Source: JBJXHB01 sp046160725 (GTDB lineage Bacteria > Pseudomonadota > Gammaproteobacteria > Burkholderiales > Burkholderiaceae_C). From it: a stretch of 16,367 nucleotides of DNA. The notes below the pieces were generated by a model. The model was not told where the DNA came from and searched no databases. It was given only the letters and a program-made list of their open reading frames with translations. A program made the translations under genes and the position numbers. Numbering within the stretch: position 1 is the first letter of the stretch; every line of letters begins with the position of its first letter. Positions 6,615 through 13,614 of the stretch are shown here, piece after piece. Location: assembly GCA_046160725.1 (NCBI GenBank), contig JBJXHB010000480.1:1-16367 (forward strand), in the 5' to 3' direction.

Positions 6615-6647
6615 GGCCGGACGTGAGCGAGCCCCTGCGGGCTCGCG
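6609..6647 (+). repeat. 39-bp direct repeat, copy 1, with 8-bp hairpin
   Basis: This 39-bp sequence recurs exactly 90 bp downstream at 6699-6737. Its right half forms a perfect hairpin: GCGAGCCC (6627-6634), loop CTGC, GGGCTCGC (6639-6646). The copy overlaps the last codons of the 52-residue ORF. No T-run follows the stem, so it is not a classical intrinsic terminator, though it may still slow polymerase or protect mRNA ends. Confidence 0.9.
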
Positions 6648-6662
6648 AACGCCTGCCGAAGG

Positions 6663-6687
6663 GCCTGGCGTGTCCCGCACGCCAGGC
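6663..6687. terminator. strong hairpin between convergent genes
   Basis: A perfect 10-bp stem: GCCTGGCGTG (6663-6672), loop TCCCG, CACGCCAGGC (6678-6687). It lies midway between the two copies of the direct repeat, in the convergent junction of the 52-residue ORF and the DUF294 gene, where a two-way terminator is expected. There is no U-tract on either side, so factor-independent termination is doubtful. Confidence 0.45.
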
Positions 6688-6698
6688 GCGGCCTGCAA

Positions 6699-6737
6699 GG
6701 CTGAGGCCGGACGTGAGCGAGCCCCTGCGGGCTCGCG
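6699..6737 (+). repeat. 39-bp direct repeat, copy 2, with 8-bp hairpin
   Basis: This is an identical second copy of 6609-6647, with its hairpin at 6717-6736. It ends 7 bp before the stop codon of the minus-strand DUF294 gene. The two copies and the hairpin between them make a symmetrical three-stem block, like a REP-type or duplicated terminator unit. Confidence 0.9.
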
Positions 6738-6743
6738 GCCGGG

Positions 6744-7850
6744 TCACCCGCCCGGCCAGTCCAGTGCCACGCGCCGTTGCAGCACGCGGGCGCTGCGCAG
6801 TGAGCGCTTCAGCGCGTCGCGCTGGTTCGGGCCGAGGCGGTCCAGGGGCACCCGGTTCAGCACGCCGACCGTGGCATCTGGCGCCGCCAGCTGTATCTGC
6901 AGCCGCAGCGCGTTGAGCCCCGCAAATCCATGCAGCCAGTCCTGCAGCTCCGAGGCCGGCACTCGGAGCGCTGGCGCTGCGGCGTTCAGGCGCTGCACGG
7001 TGCCGAGGGCCGTGCTGCCGGTGGACAGCGCATACAACCGCGCCGCATCCACCACCACCTGCGTGCCCGACCGCTTGAGGTCGAACACGCGCTGCCCGTC
7101 CACGACCATGGTCGCCAGCCCGCCCCACCAGGTCAGCGCCACCCGGTTGGCCAGCACGTTGCGCGCCATCCGCGCCAGGAAACCGGGGCGCGCCAGCACG
7201 CCTTGCCGGATATGGTCCCGCAGCACCGCCGCCAGCTGCAGGTTGCCATGGTGGCCACGCAGGTCGAAGTAGATCCGCGCACTCAGCAGCTCGGCCGCGC
7301 CGGCACGGTCCATCCAGCGGTCGAAGTAACCGCACCATTCCGACACGGTCAGGCAGCAGGCCGGCTGGCCCGCCATGATCAGGCCGCCGCACAGCGGCAC
7401 GCCGCAGCTTGCCAGCTCCTGGTTAGTCTGTTCGCCGACCGCACGCCAACGCTCGCGCTCGGCGTCGTCCATGCCGTCGGCCAGCACCCAGGCGTTGTCC
7501 TGGTCGGTCACCAACGTCTGCTCGCCGCGCGCCTGGGACCCCATGACCAGCCAGCAGGCCCGGCCCGGGTCCAGGCCCGCGGCCGGCAGCAGGCGGTCCA
7601 GCACGGCCGCGCAGACCGCATCGTTGACATGGGACACCAGCCGCACCGCGTCCAGCGCCGGCAGGCCCTGCTGCAGCGCCTGGCGCACCGCCGGCAACAG
7701 CCCTGCGGCCGCCCGTTCCAGCGCCGCCGCGTCGGCCGCCGACTGGATCGCGGGCAGCAGGCCCGGCGCCATCGCCGCCGTGTCGGGCACCGCGGCCAGC
7801 ACGGGCGGCGTTGGCTCGACGGACATGGACGCGGTCATGACGGCTGGCAT
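6744..7850 (-). CDS. DUF294 nucleotidyltransferase-like protein without CBS domains
   Basis: A 368-residue protein with the DUF294 putative nucleotidyltransferase domain: MGSQARGEQ at 103-111 followed by TDQDNA, giving the G-S and D-x-D (Asp116, Asp118) of the nucleotidyltransferase fold. A DUF294 C-terminal helical domain follows, with SARIYFDLR and the end VLQRRVALDW. A relative is encoded at 13615-15063 in the same locus, but that protein also has two CBS domains; here the N-terminal 100 residues are Ala-rich and lack CBS motifs. Such domains resemble GlnD/GlnE-type uridylyl- or adenylyltransferases, but the true reaction is not established. The start is uncertain among ATGs at 7850, 7838 and 7826; I use the first. 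It follows the exonuclease fusion by 44 bp and is probably the last gene of the unit. Confidence 0.85.
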   Translation of the reverse strand: MPAVMTASMSVEPTPPVLAAVPDTAAMAPGLLPAIQSAADAAALERAAAGLLPAVRQALQQGLPALDAVRLVSHVNDAVCAAVLDRLLPAAGLDPGRACWLVMGSQARGEQTLVTDQDNAWVLADGMDDAERERWRAVGEQTNQELASCGVPLCGGLIMAGQPACCLTVSEWCGYFDRWMDRAGAAELLSARIYFDLRGHHGNLQLAAVLRDHIRQGVLARPGFLARMARNVLANRVALTWWGGLATMVVDGQRVFDLKRSGTQVVVDAARLYALSTGSTALGTVQRLNAAAPALRVPASELQDWLHGFAGLNALRLQIQLAAPDATVGVLNRVPLDRLGPNQRDALKRSLRSARVLQRRVALDWPGG

Positions 7851-7894
7851 ATGGTCTGGCGGCGTTGCACGGTGTGACGATGTCCCGGCCGCAG

Positions 7895-10069
7895 TCAGTA
7901 CCTCAGCTGGGCATAGCCCGACTGCTCGGAGGCCGCCAGGGCCTGGCCCAGTGTCAGGATGCCGCGGGCCTGCAGCAGCGGCAGCATGCGCAGGAACACC
8001 TCGCCGGTCACCTGGGCGTCGCCCGCCGCGGTGTGGCGGCCGACCACCGTGATGCCCAGGCGCCCGGCGATCGCCTCCAACCGGTGCTCGCCGCCGCCGT
8101 GGCCCGGGTGCAGGATGGACGACAGCAGCAGCGTGTCCAGCACCGGCTGGTCGAACGCGGCGCCGGTGCGCTCGCGCGCCAGCTCCAGGAAGCGCAGGTC
8201 GAAGGCCGCGTTGTGCGCCACCAGCACCGAGCCGCCGCAGAAGCGCGCGAAGGCCGGCAGCACCGTCTCCGCCGGCGGCTGGCCGGCCAGCATGTCCGGC
8301 GTGATGCCGTGCACCGCCTGCGCACTGGCGCGCACCGGCCGCCGGGGCTCGATCAGCCGCTCGAAGCACTCCTGCATCAGCAGGCGGCCGTTGACGATGC
8401 GGTAGGCACCGATCGAGATGATCTCGTCACCTTCGGAAGGCTGCAGGCCGGTGGTTTCGGTGTCGAACACGGTGAAGGTCAGGTCCGCCAGCGCGCGGTC
8501 GTGCAGGGCCGACCCGGCACCGCGCCGCTGCAGCAGGGAGAAGTCGTAGTACACCGGCCGGCTGGGCGCACTCGCATCTGTCCCAGGGTCAGCCACGTCC
8601 TCGGCCGCGGACATCTGCACCCGGATACCCGCCAGGCCCTCCTGGCCGGCGGCGACGGCCCCCAGGGTCCAGGCCTCGGCCCCGTGGCGCTGCAGCACCT
8701 CGTGCAGCGTGACCTCCACGCCCTGCTCGCCCACTGCAAACGGCTGCCCCTCCCACTGCGCCAGCAGGCCGGCCTGCAAGGGCAGGCCGGGCCACAGCAG
8801 GTCGAGTGCGACGAACGGCCCCTGCCGGCTCCAGCGCAGCTGCAGCGCGGCCTGGTCGCTGGCGGCCCTGACTTGTGCTGCCAGGTGGGCGAAGGCCTGC
8901 ACAAGCGCATGGCTGTCCAGACGCAGCCAGACGGCCGGCCCATCCGACGCCAGCACCAGGTCCACCGACGACGACGCCAGGGTGCGCTGCAGCGCGGCGG
9001 CCAGGTCCGCCACGCGCATGTCCTCGCGCGGCCAGGCGCCGGCCAGTGGGTCGACGCCGCGCGACAGCGTCTCCTCCAGGCGCCGACTCAGGCCCTGCGC
9101 CTCGTCGTGGATCACCTGCGTGAAGCGCTGCCGCAACGCGGCCTCCATGTCCGGCCGCGCGTGCAGCATCTCGGCGGCCGCGCGCAGGCTGGCCAGTGCG
9201 CTGCGGCTGCCTTCGGTCAGGTCGAGCAGCGCGCGGTCGCGGCGAGTCGCGTCTTCGACCTGGCGGGTGATGTCCTGCAGGATCAGCAGGTAGCCGTCGA
9301 TATCGTCCGGCGCTTCGGTACCGGCTGCCCTGGTTGCAGCGCCGCGCAGCGGCACCAGCTGGGCGCGCAGCAGATGGCCACCACGCGCATCCGCGCCGCG
9401 CCGCGACACCACCACATGCGCCACCGGATGCGCCGCACCCTGCCGGCGCTGCGCCCGCACCTGCTCCAGCGCATGCGCGACGGCCCCGCCATCCAGCAGC
9501 TGCGCGACCGGGCGGCCCAAGCCCAGCGGCGCGTCGCCGCCGGCCAGCAGCCGCGACGCCTGCCCGTTGTACAGCAGCACCTCGCCCTGCGCGCTGCACA
9601 CCAGCACGCCCTGCGGCAGCTCGGCCATCAAGGCAGCCAGCCGCACTGTCTCCTGGGCCAGGCGGTCCTGGGCATCGGCCACCTGCCGCTGTATGTCGCC
9701 CTGCAGGGCCGCATGGCGGTCGGCCAGGCCGTTGATGCCGCGTGCCAGCTGCCGCAGCTCAGGCCCGCCGTCCTCGGCCACGCGATGGGCCGGGTTGCTG
9801 GCGGCGATGATGTCCACCGCATCGGCCATGCGGGCCGCGCTGGCCGGGTAGCGCCGCGCCCAGGGGGCCAACAGCGCGGCCAGGACCGCCGGCAGCAGCA
9901 GCACGAACAGCACCGCAATGGCCGGCGCGCCGCCCAGCAAGGGCAGCAGGCTGGCCCGAGACGATGGCTCCAGGCTGCCCCAGACGGCCCAGCCGGCCGC
10001 CACCAGCCAGGCCAGCACCACGGCCGTGAACAGCACGGTCCAGGTGACCAGGAAGGATGGGCGGCGCAT
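7895..10069 (-). CDS. membrane-anchored degenerate histidine kinase fused to DEDDh 3'-5' exonuclease
   Basis: A 724-residue two-part protein. N-terminus: two membrane helices (about 7-30 and 46-68), a HAMP-like linker (71-125), a short coiled coil, and a PAS-like domain (about 143-275, ending GYLLILQDITRQ). Next is a HisKA-like helix, LTEGSRSALASLRAAAEML (284-302), where Glu286 stands in place of the phosphoacceptor His. The ATPase region lacks a recognisable N-box Asn or a GxGxG motif, so kinase activity is unlikely. C-terminus (532-724): a DnaQ-type exonuclease with all five DEDDh residues visible, Asp536 and Glu538 (VFDTETTGL), Asp624 (AHNAAFDLRF), His679 and Asp684 (GRHTAAGDA). In this family the domain removes 3' nucleotides from DNA or RNA with two metal ions. 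The ATG at 10069 has GAGGG about ten bases upstream. The receiver gene ends 20 bp before it. Confidence 0.88.
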   Translation of the reverse strand: MRRPSFLVTWTVLFTAVVLAWLVAAGWAVWGSLEPSSRASLLPLLGGAPAIAVLFVLLLPAVLAALLAPWARRYPASAARMADAVDIIAASNPAHRVAEDGGPELRQLARGINGLADRHAALQGDIQRQVADAQDRLAQETVRLAALMAELPQGVLVCSAQGEVLLYNGQASRLLAGGDAPLGLGRPVAQLLDGGAVAHALEQVRAQRRQGAAHPVAHVVVSRRGADARGGHLLRAQLVPLRGAATRAAGTEAPDDIDGYLLILQDITRQVEDATRRDRALLDLTEGSRSALASLRAAAEMLHARPDMEAALRQRFTQVIHDEAQGLSRRLEETLSRGVDPLAGAWPREDMRVADLAAALQRTLASSSVDLVLASDGPAVWLRLDSHALVQAFAHLAAQVRAASDQAALQLRWSRQGPFVALDLLWPGLPLQAGLLAQWEGQPFAVGEQGVEVTLHEVLQRHGAEAWTLGAVAAGQEGLAGIRVQMSAAEDVADPGTDASAPSRPVYYDFSLLQRRGAGSALHDRALADLTFTVFDTETTGLQPSEGDEIISIGAYRIVNGRLLMQECFERLIEPRRPVRASAQAVHGITPDMLAGQPPAETVLPAFARFCGGSVLVAHNAAFDLRFLELARERTGAAFDQPVLDTLLLSSILHPGHGGGEHRLEAIAGRLGITVVGRHTAAGDAQVTGEVFLRMLPLLQARGILTLGQALAASEQSGYAQLRY

Positions 10070-10089
10070 CGCGTCAGTCCCTCAGCGCC

Positions 10090-10473
10090 TCAGCCGGCGG
10101 CGCTCCCGGCGGCCAGCTGCTGCTGCACCTGCCGCAGCACGTCGGCGATGGCAAAGGGCTTGGTGATGTACGCATCCGCGCCCATGGCCAGGCCCTTGTT
10201 CACCTCCACCTCGCGGCCCTTGGCGCTGAGCATGATGATGCGCAGGGTGGCGGCCTGCGGCAGCGCGCGCAGGCGCTGGCACACCTCCCAGCCGCTGACG
10301 CGCGGCATCATCACGTCCAGCAGAACCAGGTCGGGCATGTCTTGCAGGGCCTGGTCCAGCGCCTGCTGGCCGTCGGTGGCAGTGGCCACCTCGTAGCCCG
10401 CGTCGCGCAGCAGGAACTCCAGCGACATCAGGATGTTGGGCTCGTCGTCGGCGATCAGGATGCGCGCGGCCAT
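10090..10473 (-). CDS. CheY-like single-domain response regulator
   Basis: A 127-residue receiver domain with no output domain. The acidic pocket is at Asp9-Asp10 (IADDEP), the phosphoacceptor is Asp53 (VLLDVMMP), the Ser switch lies in IIMLSAKG and the conserved Lys in YITKPF. It starts one base after the kinase stop (TGACATG), with AAGGA six bases upstream inside the kinase end, so it is surely co-translated with the kinase and is its expected partner. An upstream in-frame extension to 10521 is rejected because receiver similarity begins at MAARILIADD. CrbR-type partners of related kinases carry a DNA-binding domain; this one does not, so its target must be another protein. The pseudokinase-exonuclease 20 bp downstream is one candidate (inference). 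Confidence 0.93.
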   Translation of the reverse strand: MAARILIADDEPNILMSLEFLLRDAGYEVATATDGQQALDQALQDMPDLVLLDVMMPRVSGWEVCQRLRALPQAATLRIIMLSAKGREVEVNKGLAMGADAYITKPFAIADVLRQVQQQLAAGSAAG

Positions 10474-10474
10474 G

Positions 10475-13264
10475 TCAGTCCTTGGTCGGGGCGGGCGGGA
10501 TGCCACCCGCGGGCATGCCACCCGTGGGCAGCGTGAATCGGAAGGTGGCGCCGGCGCCCGGCGCGCTGTCCACCCACAGCCGCCCGCCCAGGCGGCGGAT
10601 GATCTCGCGGCTGATGGGCAGGCCCAGCCCGGTGCCCTGTGGCTTGCCGGTCAGGCTGTCGCCGACCTGGCGGAACTTCTCGAACACGCCGTGATGATGC
10701 TCCGGGGCGATGCCGATGCCGTTGTCGGCTACCGCCACCTCCAGGTGGTCGGCACGGGTCGACAGCGTCAGGCGGATGCGGCCGCGCGTGTCCGGGCAGA
10801 ACTTCACCGCATTGCCGATCAGGTTCAGCAGCACCTGCATCAGCCGGTCGCGGTCGGCCTGCACGCCGGGCACCTGGGCCGGCAGGTCCAGCGCCAGCGT
10901 CGCGCCACGCCCGCGCACCAGCGCATCGGTGGCATCGGCCGCCTCGCGCAGCAGCGCCGGCAGATCGACCGTGGTGGCATGCCACTCGGCACCACCGGAC
11001 TCCAGCTTGGCCAGGTCCAGCACCTGGTTGATAAGCCGGGTCAGGCGCTCGCTCTCGCTGACGATGATGCCGATGAACTGCTGGCGCTGCGCCGGCTCCA
11101 TCTGAGTGCGCGCCTGGAGGATCTCTGACATGGCCCGGATCGAGGTCAGCGGCGTGCGCAGCTCATGCGTCACGGTCGAGATGAAGTCGTCCTTCATGCG
11201 GTCGAGCTCGGTCAGCCGGGCGTTGGCCGCCCGCAGCTCGGCGCCAGCCACCTCCAGCTCGCGCGACTTGGCCTCCAGCTCCTGGGACTTCTGCTCCAGC
11301 CGGTGGCTGTAGGCGATGACCTGCTGCGTTTCGTCCAGGATGTGCAGCACCTCGTCCATGCCGAGCGGCTCCTCCTTCATGGCCGACGCCACCATGACCC
11401 GCGCTGAGGCGGTGCCAATGGTGCCGGCCAGCAGGGTCTCGCAGTGCCGCACCAGGTCAGCGTCGGGCACGATGCGGTCCGGGCTGCCCAGGCCGCGGCG
11501 CCCGGCATAGTCGGCCAGCGCCTGCTGCGCCCGCTGCGGGCCGAGGAAGCGGCCCAGCAGCGCGGCCACCTCCTGCACCGACGCCCGCCCGCGCCAGGCC
11601 GTCGGCGGCGGGGCTTCCTGCTGCAGCGCGTTGACGAACAGCTCGGCCTGTCCGCGCTCGCGCAGCGACGGGCGGGTGGCCAGCGAGACGCCGACAAAGC
11701 AGCCGATGTTGGCCAGCATGCTCCAGAACAGCGCATGGCTGATCTCGTCGAAGCCGCTCAGGCCGAACAAGGCCGTCGGCCGCAGCAGGCCGATGCCACC
11801 AGGCCCGTCCTGCACCAGCGAGAACGGCAGCCAGCCGCTCTTGGCGAAGGCCGGCACCAGCAGCGTCCAGGCCCAGATGCCGAAGCCGGCGCACAGCGCC
11901 GCCAGCGCGCCGCGCCGGGTGGCGCGCCGCCAGTACATGCCGCCCAGCATGGCCGGCGCGAACTGCGCCACCGCCGCGAACGAGATCAGGCCGATGCTGA
12001 CCAGCGCATAGGCCTCGCCGGCGGCGCGGTAGTACAGGTAGCCCAGCATCATCAACAGCACGATGGCGCCGCGGCGGATGCCCAGCAGCAGCCGCGTCAG
12101 GTCGTCGCGCCGCTGCAGCCCCAGCGCCTGCCAACGCAGCAGCACCGGCATCACCAGGTCGTTGCAGATCATGGTGGACAGGGCGATGGTCTCGACAATC
12201 ACCATGCCGGTGGCCGCCGACAGCCCGCCGATGAACACCAGCAGCGCCAGTGCCTGCTGCTGGTGCGCCATGGGCAGCGTCAGCACGAAGGTGTCGGCGT
12301 CGACCTGGCCGGCCGGGAACTGCAGCAGCCCGGCCATGGTGATGGGCAGCACGAAGATGTTGATGGCCAGCAGGTACAGCGGCAGCAGCCACATCGCCCG
12401 CGCGACATGCCGCTCGTCGACGTTCTCGACCACGCCGACCTGGAACTGCCGCGGCAGGAAGAGGAAGGACAGCGCCGACAGCAGCACCAGCGCGCCCCAG
12501 CTGCCCCAGGTTGCGGCCTGACCGTCCAGCGTCATCAGCTTGGCCAGGCGCGGCACCGCCTCGGCACGCTCGAACAGGTCGCCGAAACCCGCATACACGC
12601 CGTAGGTGACGAACAGCCCCACCGCCAGGAAAGCCACCAGCTTGACCACCGACTCGAAGGCGATGGCGGCCACCATGCCCTCATGACGCTCGCTGGCATC
12701 CAGGTGGCGCGTGCCGAAGAGCATGGTGAAGGCCGCCAGCAGCAGCGCCGCGTACAGCGCGGTGTCCTGCCACAGCGCCAGCGTGCGGCCCTTGGGCGGC
12801 ATCACCACCGCCGGGTACTGCAGCAGGATCTCCACGCTGCCGGACACGGCCTTGAGCTGCAGGGCGATGTACGGAATGACGCCAACCACGGCGATGACCG
12901 TCACCAGGCCGCCCAGCAGTGCGCTCTTGCCATAGCGCGCAGCGATGAAGTCGGCGATGCTGGTGATGCGCTGCGCCTTGCTGATGCGGATCATCTTGCG
13001 CAGCACCACCCAGCCCAGCATGACCACCAGGGTCGGGCCCAGGTAGATCGGCAGAAAGCCCACGCCGCCGGCCGCCGCGCGGCCGACGCTGCCGTAGTAG
13101 GTCCAGGACGTGGTGTAGACCGCCAGCGACAGCGCATACACCAACGACCGGTCGATCAGCGAGCGGCCCTGGTCGGCCCTGCGGTCGGCATGCCAGGCGA
13201 TGCCGAACAGCAGCCCCAGGTAGGCGATGCCCGCCAGCGCGATGACTGCGTCGTTCAGCAGCAT
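10475..13264 (-). CDS. hybrid sodium:solute symporter-histidine kinase (CrbS/CbrA-type)
   Basis: A 929-residue sensor. Residues 1 to about 490 are a sodium:solute symporter domain with some 13 membrane helices (early signatures VYALSLAVYTTSWTYYGSVG and ITSIADFIAARYG). A soluble STAC-like linker follows (about 520-645, ending ASARVMVASAMKEEPLGMDE), then a heptad-rich coiled coil (650-690). The kinase core has HisKA with His700 (VTHELRTPL), N-box Asn818 (NLIGNAVKF), G1 DNGIG at 847 and G2 GTGLGL at 877. All catalytic motifs are intact. Characterised relatives (CbrA; CrbS, which controls acetyl-CoA synthetase) usually have a PAS domain before HisKA; here it is missing. The protein probably couples transport or binding of a small carboxylate or amino acid to phosphorylation of the adjacent receiver. 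The start at 13264 precedes the first helix; no strong ribosome site is seen. Confidence 0.92.
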   Translation of the reverse strand: MLLNDAVIALAGIAYLGLLFGIAWHADRRADQGRSLIDRSLVYALSLAVYTTSWTYYGSVGRAAAGGVGFLPIYLGPTLVVMLGWVVLRKMIRISKAQRITSIADFIAARYGKSALLGGLVTVIAVVGVIPYIALQLKAVSGSVEILLQYPAVVMPPKGRTLALWQDTALYAALLLAAFTMLFGTRHLDASERHEGMVAAIAFESVVKLVAFLAVGLFVTYGVYAGFGDLFERAEAVPRLAKLMTLDGQAATWGSWGALVLLSALSFLFLPRQFQVGVVENVDERHVARAMWLLPLYLLAINIFVLPITMAGLLQFPAGQVDADTFVLTLPMAHQQQALALLVFIGGLSAATGMVIVETIALSTMICNDLVMPVLLRWQALGLQRRDDLTRLLLGIRRGAIVLLMMLGYLYYRAAGEAYALVSIGLISFAAVAQFAPAMLGGMYWRRATRRGALAALCAGFGIWAWTLLVPAFAKSGWLPFSLVQDGPGGIGLLRPTALFGLSGFDEISHALFWSMLANIGCFVGVSLATRPSLRERGQAELFVNALQQEAPPPTAWRGRASVQEVAALLGRFLGPQRAQQALADYAGRRGLGSPDRIVPDADLVRHCETLLAGTIGTASARVMVASAMKEEPLGMDEVLHILDETQQVIAYSHRLEQKSQELEAKSRELEVAGAELRAANARLTELDRMKDDFISTVTHELRTPLTSIRAMSEILQARTQMEPAQRQQFIGIIVSESERLTRLINQVLDLAKLESGGAEWHATTVDLPALLREAADATDALVRGRGATLALDLPAQVPGVQADRDRLMQVLLNLIGNAVKFCPDTRGRIRLTLSTRADHLEVAVADNGIGIAPEHHHGVFEKFRQVGDSLTGKPQGTGLGLPISREIIRRLGGRLWVDSAPGAGATFRFTLPTGGMPAGGIPPAPTKD

Positions 13265-13302
13265 CGGTCAGGCGCAGCCGTCTCGATCCACCGGGGCGCG
13301 GC

Positions 13303-13500
13303 TCAGGCCCGTCGCTCGACCACCCAGGCCACGGCCGCGATCAGCGCCGCCCAGGTGCCGAACAGCCACAGGACCAGCAGCGGCATGCCCAGCCAGCGCT
13401 GTGGCAGGTTGAACAGCGCCATCAGCGGCCAGCTGAACAGGAACAGGCCCAGGCCGAACAACGCCACCAGGCGCTGCACCTGCTCGTCATCGAGATTCAT
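13303..13500 (-). CDS. 65-residue two-helix membrane protein
   Basis: The protein begins MNLDDEQVQRLVALFGLGLF. Hydrophobic segments at about 11-31 and 39-60 are separated by NLPQRWLG, giving a helical hairpin with a short polar N-terminus and a VVERRA tail. The ATG at 13500 has AGGAG eight bases upstream; a GTG at 13509 is possible but would overlap that site. It lies 38 bp before the symporter-kinase start and in the same direction, so it is likely co-transcribed and may be an accessory subunit or leader peptide for the kinase. I recognise no named family. It differs from DUF4212, the usual small partner of VC_2705-type symporters, which is longer and should lie upstream of the symporter beyond the window. 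Confidence 0.8.
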   Translation of the reverse strand: MNLDDEQVQRLVALFGLGLFLFSWPLMALFNLPQRWLGMPLLVLWLFGTWAALIAAVAWVVERRA

Positions 13501-13594
13501 CGCATCCACTCCTGGGGCGGTGTCGGCCGCGCAGCCCGATTCTGGTGGCGCGCGGCGGGCCCTGGTGCTGCGGCTTGCCCCTAGCGGCGGCGGC

Positions 13595-13609
13595 TGCCCG
13601 GCCCGGGCA
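13595..13609. terminator. short GC hairpin after DUF294 gene
   Basis: TGCCCG (13595-13600), loop GCC, CGGGCA (13604-13609). It starts a few bases beyond the stop of the CBS-DUF294 gene (13615-13617). No T-run follows, so it could be a weak terminator, a pause site, or simply part of the 114-bp leader of the next gene. Confidence 0.3.
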
Positions 13610-13614
13610 CGGGG

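Noticed and set aside
7865..10396. Very long plus-strand open frame (about 840 codons)
   Set aside because: It is antisense to the exonuclease fusion and receiver genes. Its product is Gln/Arg/His-rich with no domain, the usual artefact opposite GC-rich genes.
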